Origin: Hericium rajendrae
Lineage: Eukaryota > Basidiomycota > Agaricomycetes > Russulales > Hericiaceae
DNA length: 64,000 nucleotides
Direction: 5' to 3'
Assembly (NCBI GenBank): GCA_033439255.1
Contig: CM065891.1
Span: forward strand, 1,860,001-1,924,000
The position numbers were made by a program, and so were the translations under genes. Under the pieces are notes generated by a model that saw only the letters and a list, made by a program, of their open reading frames with translations, was not told where the DNA came from and made no database searches. Positions 12,810 to 27,000 of the stretch are shown piece after piece (positions within the stretch are counted from its first letter, which is position 1; each line of letters starts with the position of its first letter).

Positions 12810-13799
12810 ATGGAGTCCAAGCTGTGAGTCCCTCTCCGTCTCTCAATCCTTCCCCTCTCATATCTATCCAGTAAGGCCCTCAAGGTCGTCGACCTCAGAG
12901 ACATTCTCTCCCGCGCTTCCGTCCCTGTTCCTGCGAAGGCCACCAAGGCCGATCTCATCTCCAAGATCCTCGCCAGCCCTCCCGCCCTCAACGCCTACAC
13001 CGAGAAGTATTCTCCTCCCGCACCATCTGTCCCTAAAGATGCTCCCGTACGCCTTGCCTCTCGCTGTCTTTGGTCTGTGCTGACTCTTACTTTGCTGCTT
13101 CCCTAGTCTGCTCCTTCGGAACGGTCTGTCTGCGTCCGTCCTCGCTGTCTTCGTTTCTCACCGTTTCTCCTGGGCAGTATCGAGCCCAAAGCACCTAAGA
13201 ATGGTAATCAGATATTAGCGGAGGCTACCACTGCCTCCCTTGTATCGAAGGACAAGCCCTCGTCCTCGATAGTGCAACCTGTTCGTTTTTTTCCCTTCGT
13301 GTACATCTACCACGCTCATACTTTAGCCAAAGAAGTCATCGAAAGTATCCCCTACAGCACTTTCTGAATCCGTTTCACCGTCGCTCACCGCTCCCGATGA
13401 CGATCTTGAGAAGCGGAAAAGAAGGGCAGAGCGTTTCGGGATTCCTCTTGTAGAAGCCAAACCTGCAGCTACTACAAATCGCCCGACTCCTATAAAGGGG
13501 GTGTTAGATGTGCGCCTCTTTTCTCATGTATCCCCAGAGTGTCTTCATTCGTTCCCGCAGGACCCCAAAAAACTGAATGCTCGTGCGCAGCGGTTCGGAA
13601 TCAGCACTTCTGCCGATTCCAAGGACCCTGACAACAGTCGTAAGCGCCCAGCGCCCACGGAGGACGTCGATCCAGAGGAGCTGGAAAGAAGGAGGAAAAG
13701 AGCAGAGCGATTTGGCACTACTATCACCGTGAGCTTGTTCTGATATGTCTTGGATGATTGTCTCATTCGCAATGATAATCCAGGCATAACTGTGCACCT
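12810..13799 (+). CDS. THO1: SAP-domain mRNA export factor Tho1 / SARNP (CIP29)
   Basis: Small nuclear protein linked to the THO/TREX mRNA export pathway, binding nucleic acid and the DEAD-box helicase Sub2. Exons: 12810-12823, 12872-13046, 13107-13123, 13178-13280, 13327-13500, 13561-13728, 13794-13799; 657 nt, 218 aa. A SAP domain at about residues 5-39 reads LKVVDLRDILSRASVPVPAK. The C-terminal half carries the family's repeated (K/R)RAERFG-type motifs: RKRRAERFGIP, ARAQRFGIS and RKRAERFGTT. Three exons are tiny (14, 17 and 6 coding nt). The last adds only Ala and the stop, the usual blunt end after the RAERFG motif. Confidence 0.9.
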
Positions 13800-14880
13800 C
13801 AAAGCAGCGCTTTACTCTTACATATATCATTCTGCCGTCTATCGCTATTCCGTGACAATATGTCGTTTTATTGTACTCTCTTCGCGCCTTGTCTTACATG
13901 ATTTTCTCGAGGTCGCAGTGTCGCATTTGTCTCGAATCTAACGTTGTCTCAGTTGGTAACTTATCGACGTGAAGTGCACACCTGAGCCATGCAATTATGC
14001 GTCTCCAAAGCAAGTCGTGCTGTGGGCGTGGGAGGCAGACATAATGGACCACTGGCACTGGCCCGCAAAGATGGGTGATCGACTTGCTCAGCCGGACGCT
14101 TCGGTTTCGCGACATCGACAGGCTTCGCGTGGCGCAAATGTTCAAGTAAAGCCCTACAATTGGGTCTCATTTTGCGAGCCGACACTTGCAATAATCAGGC
14201 AAGCTGGAATCTTGCAAGAGGTTGAGGATCTAGAATGTCGAATGATAGGCTATGTCCACTGAGTCGAAAGGCCCTTGCAAGACGTGTCGCACGCGAGTTA
14301 CATCAGCAGACATTGAAGAGGAGCTCGACAACACGTCGATCTCGAAGTAAGGTTGGCTGCGGAGGGAGCAGAGCGCACAGGTCCCCCGATATGCCCGAGG
14401 TTCAAGTCTCGTACCAAACAATCCGAAAACGGGCGGACTTGCGCGAGTCGGCAGAAAATGGGCCGCATATCTCATGATTTAGATCCCGCTTTGTTGTGTA
14501 GTACCGTCACTTATCTTCAAGCCGTCACCGGTCGTCACCGGGTCACCGGCTGCACCTGAGTTGCACGGCTCTTCTTCGATGTACTCCTAGTCTGACATTA
14601 GGCATTAATGTGACTGTTCCGGCGTCGCCGATTAGGGTCATGCAGGGTCCTGCCTGACTCGTGTGTCTGAGGTCCGTGAATAGTGAATGCGCGACGAGAC
14701 GGGGAAGGTGCCAAGCCGCGAGCCGTGGCTGCGTACACCGCCGCATGCACTCAGGCTAGTATGCGTCTTGCACTTCCTTCCCTCTTCTTCGTCCACCTAT
14801 ATCTAAACCCTTCGTTTCATTGGTACGCTTTCATAAACTGAGATCAACCTGACGAGTTCTCCTTATTCAAGTTGTGCATT
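13800..14880. other. 1.1-kb intergenic stretch, no gene recognised
   Basis: Short frames on both strands do not join into a protein-like exon chain. A small cluster of CACCGG/CCGGTGAC motifs lies at about 14523-14550. The distal part presumably holds the promoter of the next gene, with TATATCT-like sequence near 14800. Nothing else supported. Confidence 0.4.
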
Positions 14881-16040
14881 ATGGCCCGGGGATTTTTTGG
14901 TGGTATCTGGTACTGGGTCTTGCAGCGACCTCGATTCTGTTGCTGCTTGCCTGTTCGCGCAGGTGTTATCGTCATGGCCTTCATCAACCTTGTGCTCTCT
15001 GCATTCTTGTCCATCATTGTTTGGTATGAAGTAGCCAGTGCGTATCGTATCGGATGCCTGGAAATCCTTTCAACTCATTCCCTCACAAAGGCACTCCCCA
15101 GCTCACCGGCAAGGAGCGTGGATCTTTCATTGCAGTGGGTGTAGTGGAAACATTACTCGCCCTTCTCTCCGTCCTCGGGTATGTCTCCCGCATCTGATTC
15201 ATTGTCTTCACTAATGTATTTCCAAGGTTTGTCGGTGCGATTGTTCGCAAAGTCACTTTCGTGGCGGCGTATTGCACTGCACTTTATATTCACTTCATAA
15301 TCAACCTCGGCGTCGCTGGCTATTTCTTAGCCCAGATTCTCCATGCTGCTCATTCCGACGCCGTTCAAGCCTGCAGAGATGCCATCCAAGATCCACAAGC
15401 ACAAGATCAGTGTCTAAACCTGCTTGGTGTTGCGAAAGGACTTTACGCAGCAATTGCTTCCATTTTACTCGTTTTTGAACTATGCAAGTGCAACTTTTGT
15501 AAATATCCACGATGGACTCAGCTCATCGCCTTGCGATATACAGACGGTGCCATCATGGCTACTCGATATGTTCACCAGGTTAGGTCGGAGAAGCACGACG
15601 CACGTCGACCCTTGCATATGCGAGGCGACAGCGACGTGCAACGACTCATTCCTCCAAGTTACACCGCATACAGCGATCCAGTCACCGGCACTACGCTGTA
15701 CGATCCATATGATGAAGAGCATACCCATTTGCGTCCTATGTCGACATCCTTGGATAACCGGGCATCGACTCTCAGCCATTACTCATATACCACTGGTGAC
15801 GAGACGGCCTTATTCGAGGCCCGTGACAAGCATTCCGAGATGTCCGATATGAATATCATGCGGTACACGGATGCAGAAAAGGGACACGAACGCCGGACAA
15901 ATGGAGTACCTGACACAGTGACTGTTGGTTCCAGTACACCGAGAACAGTGCAGGAGGAGGGTTCACTCACTACTTTAACTGGGTCTCACTACACTAAATT
16001 GGATGCTTATACTCCTGTACATAGTCGAGATCAGCTTTGA
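14881..16040 (+). CDS. four-helix membrane protein, tetraspanin-like topology, function unknown
   Basis: Exons: 14881-15037, 15091-15178, 15227-15483, 15544-16040; 999 nt, 332 aa, phases closing. The N-terminus MARGFFGGIWYWVLQ is followed by a CCC cluster. Helices lie at about 30-52, 58-82, 86-112 and 142-168. The loop between helices 3 and 4 is soluble and has two Cys (ACRDAIQDPQAQDQCLNLLG). The C-terminal 160 residues are hydrophilic and probably cytosolic, beginning RYVHQVRSEK. The third intron has a GC donor (CTAT|GCAAGT) and is 60 nt in frame without a stop. Splicing it gives FELYGAIMATRYVHQ, the form I would expect for fungal relatives. No function can be assigned. Confidence 0.8.
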
Positions 16041-16688
16041 TAAATTCTGGGGCCTAGCTTCATACTTCTATATATTTCTGTGTACTTCCTTCGCAAGAAC
16101 AGTCAGTTCCTACGTCGGGATCTTAGCTAAATTAGCAGCACGTCAAGGGATTCGACGGAATGTGGCTGCATAATGGGGGCTTCTGGAGTTTGGTCCAAGT
16201 AACAAGAAGGTTGCCCACGTTTGCCTGCATACATCATGCCACCTGCAACAACTCTATGTAGGTAACTTACGATATGATCAATGCTGGTATTGCATAGTTT
16301 AGTTCCGAGAACGTTTGTGCTGCACAATGGCTACTTGATGGCTACGCGAGATGGCGAGGACTAGGCTTGAAACCTTGTTAGTAAGATTTGCTATTTGATA
16401 TAAGCAGATCGCCGTCTTCACCATGCACAATCTATGTTACATGTTACATTCCCGCCCGCCCGATAGCGCTCCCACAATGCTCACCAACAAGATTGCCTGA
16501 GAACCTTGCTACAAGTGATGTATCGATGTCGACTTGATCAATTCAATACCCGCACCAGCTATAGGCAGAGCGTACACATGGTCAAACAGCACGGCCCCGA
16601 GCGCTCGGTTCCATAACAATTGAATTAGCACTGTACTATCGCATTCTACTCTGTTTCGCTTTCTCTGCGATACACTGTCCTTTATGTC
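16041..16688. other. intergenic, no gene recognised
   Basis: About 650 bp with stop-rich frames on both strands and no repeat. It presumably carries the 3' end of the membrane-protein gene and the promoter of the DUF1746 gene. Confidence 0.4.
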
Positions 16689-17580
16689 ATGCACATACAG
16701 CATCACGCGCAAAGGAAACACATCATCTATGCTGTCAGTGGCGGTTTATGGAACAAGAGTGGATGCAATGCTGACGTCCCATAGCTCGAGATATTGCTCT
16801 ACCAACTGCATGTCCTATCCCATCTTCTATCGCCCTCCATCTTGGCGCTCGTTACGAGGACTGCCTCACAGTTCCAGCTTTCCAAACCACGCGACATCGA
16901 ATCCAAACGAACACTGCGATTTTGGGTCGCCCTCATTTTACTGTTCAACTTCGGCAGTGTGTGGATGCACGCGACCCGAGACGCGACGGAGCACAGGGCA
17001 GTCATTCTAGACTTCGTCGGCAGCTGTATGACTCTTCTCTCTTCTGCTTTACATGGATAGGAGACTGATGCTGATGAATGTCTCAGCTTTCAGGCCGTCA
17101 AGATGGCAGCTATTAAACCTTGACTTCACCATCGTACTGCTTTCCATTCTTCTTACCGCCATCGCCTACGAAACGTCTTGCCAGCTTGAATCGTCCCAGA
17201 GTACTGACGCTCTTGCATCTATACCCATGAGTCTTGACGGGTCTCCTATCGTCGTCACCAGCGTTTCCTCGTCTGTATCCCCAAGTCTCGTCATTGACGT
17301 GCGCTTATCTGCACTTGTGAGACACCTGCGCAGTCCGTCACCACAAGAGGCAGCAAGGGCAGTAGAAGATGACAGTTCCTTACTACCTTTACCCAATACG
17401 ACTGTGATTCCATTCAGTAGGAGGCTGAGGATGCTGATGCAGATACCTGACGAAGATCGAAGGCATGAGATCGAGGCCGAGGGCGGAATACAGAGGAGTG
17501 GACAGGCTGGAGAAGGGTCCTTTGAAGGAAATACAGGTTACAGGAGGTTACCAGGAGCTATAGACACGGATTTTAGGTGA
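16689..17580 (+). CDS. DUF1746 protein (Dsc4-like membrane subunit candidate)
   Basis: Exons: 16689-16733, 16785-17025, 17087-17580; 780 nt, 259 aa, phases closing. The spliced N-terminus reads HAQRKHIIYA then LEILLYQLHVLSHLLSPSIL, the conserved start of the fungal DUF1746 family. Next come RPS-type loops and hydrophobic segments (TLRFWVALILLFNFGSVW near 55-75; LDFTIVLLSILLTAIAYE near 105-125). In fission yeast a DUF1746-type protein is Dsc4 of the Golgi Dsc E3 ligase complex, so a membrane ubiquitin-ligase role is possible but unproven here. The C-terminal half is hydrophilic. The first exon is short, so the start could lie slightly elsewhere. Confidence 0.78.
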
Positions 17581-18014
17581 TGATTAAGACGTACGGTTGA
17601 TACATCTATGTATTACACCTCAAGAATCTGCGATCGTAACTACTAGTTGCTTTCGAAAGCTAGCGATTAAATAATGCAAGTGGGTACTAATCGTATACGG
17701 ACTCCATTATGCGGTCACGGCAAATACATGCGCGAATCGACATACTACAGTAATATCGAGGATAAAGTAGTTTATTCTTCCATCGACAGCAATTATTAGA
17801 CAAAGCAAGAGTGTTCTCCGAGCTTAAGATTCACGGTGCCTAAACGTAGCTTCAAGCTGCTTCGAGTCCGAATGCGATGCATGACGCACTATAGTAAGGA
17901 CTGGGCGTGGGTGGTCACCTGTGGTCACGTACCTTACCGGTACCGGTACCACTTAGAGCGACACCACCACATCGCGTCCTGCTTTCGTCCTCCTGAGTAC
18001 TTCCTGAGCCAGCA
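17581..18014. other. intergenic: CSF1 promoter region
   Basis: 434 bp. A GGTACC/ACCGGT-rich patch lies at about 17930-17950 and a GTGGTCAC pair at about 17910-17925. These could be promoter elements; no factor can be named. Confidence 0.35.
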
Positions 18015-21000
18015 ATGCTGCACTGGCTTTTTCTCATCGTCACTGTCCTTCTGGTCTTCGCTCTCCTTTCTTATCTCTTCTTTTGGAATCGTGTAATAGG
18101 TTTTTTAATCACTGTTACTCTCAGAGTAATTTACTGGAACCAAGGAGGTTCTAGTATATGGGTCGAATTAGGTATTTTTTATGTTTCTTCCGTCTCAAGC
18201 CTCCTCTCACATGAACGTTATCAGGCGCCGTCCATTTCTCGTTGCTCGCAGGCAGAGTCCTGTTCAAGAACGTTTGCTATCATTCCAGCAATCAAACCAT
18301 CAATATTATAAAAGGCCAAATCAGCTGGCGTTATTGGATACGGTTCCCTGCATTCGAAGAAGAGTTATACTCGTCTGTAACTGATGAAGGCAACGCTGAT
18401 CGTATGTTATCACAACTATCTTTCTCTAAAACTTCTTCGCCACTTACAAGCTATTCAGACAAACGACGTCCTTCATCATGCCGTATTCAGGCATCCATCG
18501 AAGGGTTCGAATGGTTCTTGTATAACAGGACGCCAGCGTTTGATAGCATAATTTCTGCTGCGAAGGAAAGCACATCGCAAACCCGGAGACATGACCGCAG
18601 CCAAAGTACGGAGAGAATGTCTTCGGAGCCAGTCCTTACCAAGGCGTCTGGTGGTGCGGAGTGTAAGTGATTAAAGATATTTCAATGTACGCAGTGGACT
18701 GATTTTTCTATATCGGCAGCTCCTCTTTTTTCGCCTCTTCCCCGATCTGCGACTATTCCGGTCACAGCTACTCGTTTATTACGATCAATCTTGGATTGGT
18801 TTACGAATCAATTGCCCAACCTGGACCCCAAATCTCTTCTTCCGGTAGGCTTTGAAGGGACGAGAGGTGCCATATTATGTGGCAACGGATCCACACGTTC
18901 TATTCTCGTGGCAGACTTCAATCACGCAATTGGTACATTCGGTATCATCCCTGTGAGCAAAATGTGTGGATCTATGAGTGTTGGAATAATGACCATCATA
19001 TAGGCTAGATCGAGATATGATCTCTACAAGCAGACCTTAAAAATCACGTTCGATGATGCATCCATTCGTCTGACTGATAATGATCTGTACCTTGGCCCTA
19101 TGGCATACACAGGCGCCGAGCTGCATGATAACATCGGAAGGTCAGTACCTTGTTGGTCAGGCATGCGAAAGAACTGATTGACGGCATTTGGATCTAGTTT
19201 TTTTCACGGGATCCATGACTTATCATTTCTTTCATTCATGAAATTGTGGAAATCAGCTATGGTTGAAAACATCTTGCGCGGCTTCCAACAGTCTGTGAAG
19301 TCCCGACGAGTTGCTTCCGCGCCATCTTCGACCTTTCGGATGCGTAAGAAGGTTAAGAGTACGGAACTTCCAGACGTCAATTCCTCCGAGACCGAATATG
19401 CAATAGAACGCAAGGTCCTCGAAGCTCCGAGTCTCGAGTTGTCCTATTATGCAGATGTACTTGGTTTGGTGCCAGTCGACCAGGAGATGCTGGAATGCGA
19501 GGGTTGGGACGTAGGCAATGGGGATTTTGAACCGGAATGGGGCATTGACATCGTCGTTCACGGTGGCTTTGTAAAGTACGGTCCTTGGGCAGATCGCCAG
19601 CGGTCAGTATTTTTGTCCGTCATCATTGATTGCCATCCAAATTTCTGGACCAACAGGGCAGAGCTACAACAGGTCTTTTTCCCTTCTTCGTATCGAGATA
19701 CTCAACCCACAACATATCTGAAACCCGGCGATAGACGGATGTGGACCGCCCTTCATATGTTTATAGAGTTGAGGAATGGAACCACTCTATATATGCCGTT
19801 CCGCGAGGTATCTAAGGTATGATTTTGGCACAGCCGTTAATGATTTTGGCGCAGGCCATCAAAGCCGAAATATGCTGATTCTTCTTCAGGATTGGCTATG
19901 GGATGGTCAAACAGATGTGCCTCGACCAAAGAAACGTGAACCGGCGTCTTTCAGCATCAAAGCTGGCGATGATTCCACTATTCGCTATATAATGCCAATC
20001 GTCGCTGGCGTCCAAGGTTTTGAGCCGCTGCTTGATGTTCATCTCGGTTCTGCAGCTATCTCGTCCAGTCTCAATGACATTCGCTTGCTAACCACTGAAT
20101 CATGTCAAGTATGTTGTTTTCTTTGTTTTTCACCTGCGTGGCATTCATTGACATGTCATGCAACAGATTAGCTGTAAACCAAGTTCGCCCTTGAAATGGA
20201 AAGGTAATCGCGCATGGACGTTTGCGGCCACTCTGCGTCAGCCTGTGTTCTACCTTCTCAGGGATCATATCAACATGCTAGCAGATCTGGGAAAGGATTG
20301 GACTTCAGGACCTGCTAGCAACTATCTGACATGGGCCCCCACCGAATACGTTATCAATTTTGACATGCAAAATTATGAGGTCAATACTTATGTCAACGAT
20401 CACAATATCATTGACAAGCCGTTAATCAGGGATGAAAATGGTCGGTTCATGTCTCGGTTTCCTGATTTGTGCAACTCTGATTCTTCGTTAATTATAGCTT
20501 TACTCACCATTGCTGGTGCCCTGCTCCGTTGTGAAGTTTTGATTCCCATTCAAAGTTTTCGCCCTGCGTCTACAACAATTACGTTCTTTGTGGATGCACC
20601 CAATGTCCACCTCCACCTAAGTTTACCTCGTTGGAACACTCACAGTCCTCAAGCGACAGAACCAACAACACATCTCAGCTCCATAGGCGTGATTCTGCTG
20701 AAAGGATCTTATCGCTACTTCTCGCAGGTCAGAGATGATAATATTGAACAGCTGAAGCTTAATGTCCATGTAAGTCTGTTGCCTTGACCGACGTTGTGTT
20801 TATAACGTGATCCCCGTGCCTTCAGAGCAGAGATGCTGTCTTCAAGTGCCTCGGCTGGTCCATTCGACACTTCATGATATTCCGTGATAATTACTTCGGC
20901 AATTTTACTCAATTCTCCACTCTGGAGGAATACCTTCAGAAGCGTCGGAAGGGTCAGCCTGTTGGAGATCCAATCGATCAGAAATATCGACCTGGAAAAG

Positions 21001-24000
21001 TCAGTATTTGTCTATGCGGGTGGAATTCCATTGTCCTCATCCTTGTGCCCAGACAAACCATATGCAGGTCGAGTTGAATATTGATTTGGATCGAGCGCTT
21101 CTATATTTTCCAGCTGGCGTACCTGGTTACGAAACGTATAACCCTCTATTCAATCAATGTCCTCAGGATGTCGATCTTGGTGCCTGTGCCATGCTCAGAA
21201 TGCAAGACTTTCAGTTACAGTTGAGGAGCCATGATTATCTAATGGGTAAGCTTTTCCATGTCAAAGCTGTCATAAGCTTATTCTCTCATCAAGAAATGAG
21301 TCTGAACATTGGCCTCGCCCATGTGAATACCGAGCTAAGTTGTACGGAGAGGAGTATCTTCGAGAATTTATCATGGTCATTTGAGGAGACGATCATAGTT
21401 GATAGTAGGTGTTGCGTATTCGTTTGCGTTCAATACTGATCTGGCATAGGTCTCGACATCATTGCTCATAGGTTATTTGGCCCTCGACCACGTACATCAA
21501 CTTACGTATGTATTTGGGAAATTGCTGTCGGCAAGGTTCGCGGTTTATTATCAATCGCGGAGGCTAGAGTCCTTAGAGCGGCGTTCAATGCATTTTTCGT
21601 GAATTATCGCGACGTACTCAATGCTCCCGCGGCAGAATTTGCTTTACCTGCGGATCCAGATAGTCAGTCATATCTCTGCAATCGTTTTCAGTTGAAGTCT
21701 CATGGTTTTATAGTTACGTTCTTGAACGTCAACGTTCTGTCCCTCGATATTGGCTGTTCAGCAACTCTTGTGGCGATCCAGACTTGCTTACCTCAAGGCC
21801 TTCAATTCAAAAGCAGTAATTTGGCCGGAAACCGTTACAGGAGAGTGACATCTATAAAGGCACCTAGCATTTTGGTACAGTGTCTACAGAAAAGTGACAG
21901 CCGACGCTGGCTGGAGTTGGGCAGCTACGAGATGGACCTAGCGCTAGACATATATGCACGTCCACTTGAATGGCTGCAGTCTAGTGTCGAGCAAGCCGAA
22001 TTCATCAATGCACTAGATGCTCTAACCTGTCGGGCGAGATCCTTATTTTCTGACATGAAAAGAAGCAATCTCGGTGCGTTCTGATCATCAGAAATCCTCG
22101 AATGCTTCTGAAACCATGACAGGTGAATTGTGGATGACCAGTCTTCGATTACCACGCAAACGCGTCCAAGGCAGGATGAATCGAGCTTTTGGGGCGAGCA
22201 TCCATCCAGATGATCAAGTTGGAAATGTGAAGCGGACCCCGTTTTCATACGGTCAACGACATACATCGGATTCCGACAGTGACGATGATTCTATGCGTGT
22301 AGATCGTGGTCCTCGTCCCGTGTCAGTATAATCCCTCTATTCATGACTCGCGTGTTGACCCGTCTTGGCCATTTCTAGTCACTCCAGACCCATATCACCA
22401 CTACTGTTGAATCGTGGAAAAGAGGACATATTTTGTAGCAATGAATCAGAGGTACCACAACTTTCGGATGTAAGTCTTCTTGGCCCGATTGGCGGCAGGC
22501 CTCCGCTCACTTTGCCACAGCCTCAGGAATGTCATACTCAGAGAGATCAAGATCAAGGTCAAGATACTGATCAGTCTGAAAATGATCTGTATGAAAAGTG
22601 CACCAGACACTACATCCTCCAGAAACCCAGGAGGCCATCACTCTGGAGCGATCCTCCCTTCCTTCTACTTCAGGTGCTTGTGATGTTTCATTTAAAAAAT
22701 CCATCTAATTAAAATTTTTGGAGGATCCGACTAGCAGTCACATAAACATCCAAGCAGACCAACATCGGCTACCCAGTGAAGACAACTCTCATGGACAATA
22801 TGTTGTCCAGGCAGCACCAGAGGAAGACGATGTAATCTGTGCTCGGCTGATCACTCGCTCTGTCCGTATTGGAGCTACGCCTATGATGCCTTCCGCCATC
22901 GTTCGGCTGTTTGAAGACAGTCCGGAGTCTGTGAGTGTTACTATGACGACGCTGCGTCAAAGTAGAGTCTAATGCAGATGTTTCTAAGTCTATGAGTTCG
23001 GAACTGCGGCTGGACGCTGCCATGGCTGATCATATTCAAGTGTTTTCTGAACCTTATGGAGAAGACACGACTTTCGTCATCGACTCGGAGATCTGTTCAT
23101 TCCATCTGCAATCACTCCAGGTATTGGATTCGTCGTATCCGGCAGACCACACTCAGCCGCAAATGACTACTGTTGACGTCCGGGCTACTGGCCTTCGCTT
23201 TACGGGAAAACTCGCCGATGCAACACGACGCTCGGCGTCCCTGTCATTGGCTCATCTCCGGCTTGCTCTTTGTCCTACGCATTTGCACTCCGGGCTCTAT
23301 CGGATGAATCCTGTCTTTACTGCGGCAATGACTGATGTCAATGCATCGGCCGTTTCGAGGGAACTTGGCATGTCATGGGATTCTCTTGATATGGATTTGT
23401 GTCACTCGGCTCCTCGCTATTTTCTAGGAACCATTCCTTGTTTTGTGGCCGCTGTAGTAAATGCTTCAGAAGCCCTTAGACGAGAAACTCATCACAATCT
23501 GCTTCGCGCTCAATGGCGTGTACGTCAGGTTCTGCAATGGTCTGGTGAACATTCTGTGGTGTACCCCTTGTCAACAATCCAGCCTTCGTACCTGATTCAG
23601 ACGGGCCAGCCACATGAGCTACGGGACGATACTACCTTCAAAGTTCTCTTCTATCTCCGAAACTGCCTTCGCTTCCTTGGGCCAGCCGAACGCCAGGCAT
23701 TGCGGAGTGCAGAATTTGACAGCCATGCACCGATATCTCCAGACGAAATTGCCAACCTTCTAGAAGATCAGATAACTAACCTTGCTGCCGATGCGGACAT
23801 CACACTTCTTTCCGAAGACAGCATATTATCCAAATTGTTTCCTCAGAAGAAACCGGCTAGCCTTGCAAAATCTTTTGGTGCATCTGACCAGCATCTCGAC
23901 AGCCTATCTATTTGTTTTGGCCGTTTTCAAGCACACTTATGGGATGCATCTCATATATCACCTTCTTTCATTGTGCTCGGGAGTTTCAAGCTATCTGTGT

Positions 24001-27000
24001 TTTCTCACAAACATGAGTTGATTCTTTCCGCCGCAGTGAAGAAAGATGTGGCTGCTGCGCGGGACAAAGCTCGTCAGAAATTCGACCGGATTATGATATC
24101 CATATCTTCGGGCAAGATAGAAGTCTTTGTTGTACCCCAGATCATTCATTTTGCCGAGGATCTCTTCGCCGCGGACCAACAACTTCGTCACAATCCCGTT
24201 TGGACCACGCTTTCACATTCGGCACCACCATCCGATCTATCGGCTTTGGTTCATACTACTCATCTTGACGTTTCGCTGCTCGTCCAGAACTTCTTAATCC
24301 GAGTTGCAGCTGAGAAATTACTCATTGATTTCAATGTTGCAGGCGCAAGAGGAATTCTGTCGACAATGGGCCGAGGACAACCTTTAGTTCAAAGCCTGCA
24401 AGACTTACCTGCAAGTCTGTTCTGTCGGGCACATACAGTATCTTTCAGGGCCTATGATCTACCTGTGAAAGGCCTTGCAAATGGTCAGAACGCGTTAGCG
24501 TCCGTTGTTCTTCACCACATCAGATTCCACTTGGTTATCCGACGCGAGGTCGTTTTGAGCACAACTTCACGCTCTGTTCTTGCTGCAGAGACCCTTGTCC
24601 TGGAAGTGCCCCGGAGCGCCATACGCCTATGGCGCTTCGTTGAAGAATGGAGATCTGAATTTGTACCTGCTGTGGAGGTAGCAATGCGAGTGCTAATGCC
24701 CAAAGCCACATCTGCGTCCCCGATATCCTCAAGTGATCTCCCGGTTAATCATCCGCAGAGAAAGTCGCCAACGATTCATTTCCAAGCCTCTCTTCAGTCC
24801 TTCCAAACACGGTTACACGTCATGTCTGGCACCTGGCTCTACTGGGAGATGGTGAATATTATCATGTATCTGCGGTTCACAGTTTCCAGCTCTCGCAAGC
24901 TGAGTCGATCTCTTGGCTGTCAATGGGCTGCCCAAACTGCGGACATATACTCAAGTAGTGGGGATACTGGTTTGCCCATGGTGGAACAGTTACACATGGA
25001 TCTCCCATCTCTAACATTAACTGGAAAGTACGAGAGCCGAGGAATCGATGCTCTCGTATCTATCGGACTTTTCCATGTAACCGTCAAGCCGTCGTATTGG
25101 GACACATTACTCTCCGTTCAACAGAAATTTGGACAAGACTTCAATGATTTGATTCTATTCATCGGGCGCGCTCAGATGAATAGACCATCTTCGTCACAAA
25201 GAATCCATGCGATTGCTCTGCATAGTGGATTGCTCAAGATGAAGGGATTTTGCGTGGGGTTGGAGGGGCACTCATCTACTTCGTATCTTGAATGTCAGGA
25301 TATCAATGGCGGCTTTGGTAGTGACGGCGGTCTCTGGTATATCAATATCACGGGACTGGCCCTATCTCTCGCCCCTCATACACAGCGAAGTCCAGGCATT
25401 ATCACGTTCAGTGGAAACCACCGCTCGGCATTCGTAATCATTGATTGCCAGATGAAAGTGGACAGTCGAAGCCACGGGATGAAGACGGTGAATGTGGGCG
25501 TGACGAAGATTCATGCGGTGATGCAGCCCAGTTCCATCGGTGAGATTGGTGATTTTCTGGACCATTTGCAGGTACGTACTCGCACTTATGGATTACTTAA
25601 TTTCTCACTTATGAAGTGTAGTCCGAAGTCTTGTTAAGGGAAGAAGAACGCGCTCGCCAATTAGAGGGCTTCAAAGAAAAAACAAGGCGCCTTATGCAGA
25701 CATTCGAAGTCAAGAGCAAAGACCGGAACGGTGATGATGCAATGTCTTGGCTGACTGACTATGCCATCACATTCACAGCAAGGAATATCGGCGCTGCTTT
25801 CCCATTAGCTTTGGGTCATGGTCTCGAGCACTCTCGGGTCAGATCAGACGGCCATGGAGCTACTCGAGCATTTTTATTCTCCATCCGGTCTTTAACATTT
25901 GGAACGGAGCGTAGCGTGGGAAGAGCCGTAATGCAGAGGTTTTCTTTCCAGTTTGTCGATCGGTAAGCGCTTGATCTGTGGCCGTCTTATATTACTGATC
26001 GTCTTTAGTTTTCGTCAATCAACGCCTGCTGATTTTTCAGGGGAAAATCACGAGTCAAGAAATCGATTGATTTATCCTGAAATGACTGCATGGTTGCGCT
26101 TGGACAGGTCCTCCAAGTCTCGCCGCTTCCGCATAGGAGCAAATGTCAGCGGATTCATTCTGCATCTTGATCCATCCATTCCGGATCATATATTCTCTCT
26201 TGTGGATGTCTATCGCCAGGGTAAGGAACGAGTTGACAGGCTTACAGCAAATTATCCACGGCATATGAGTGACATACGATTTACGGAAGCGCCAGAGGAC
26301 GAAGGAACCAAGTCCTTGCCAACCTCACACGCCCTGGTCTCATTGGTATTTTATAGTGGACATGTTCACCTCCATCACGATTCGCCATTCGAACGAACAA
26401 ATACGGTCTACCGGCATGCAAATGACCAGACATCCAGCCAAAACACAGAGACGTTCAATCTACCTATGGTCTCTGTATGGGGAGAATTTCGCGCCGCATC
26501 AGGATCGTGGAAACGGACAAACGCAAAGGAACGGGTTGCCTCCCACCTTGCATTCAAGAGTACTGTGCATTCAAGCGAGAACACTCTGCGGCCAACGCTC
26601 CTACCATTCGTCTCCGAGTTGGTCAACAGGATAGAAAAGAGAATGAAGAAGACTGGCCGAGGCCTGCCTACCTCTGACTCCATGCCTGCAGTCTCTGTGG
26701 AACCGCATTTTGAACCATCTTCCAGCATCGAGATTAGTTTTGCCCTGCGGATAGATCAGTCAAAACTATGTCTAACATGCCAGCCAGATGTCAATGTCCT
26801 CGCGGGCATCTATTGGAACAGTGGTGGCTTTGTTATCAATATATCTCCTGGTGCTCGCCAGATGTCTTTCATGGGCAACGTGGGCGGTCTCTCCATCGGC
26901 ATCAAACACGGTTTTCTTAGCGAAGACTGTATTCGGCTAGATGCCCGAGATCTGGTGTTCGCAGTTACTTTCACGAAATTTGCCCAAGACCAGGGGCATT

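Noticed and set aside
13961-14262. Small genes in the 13.8-14.9 kb gap
   Set aside because: Frames on both strands of similar length, no start context, splice chain or family motif.
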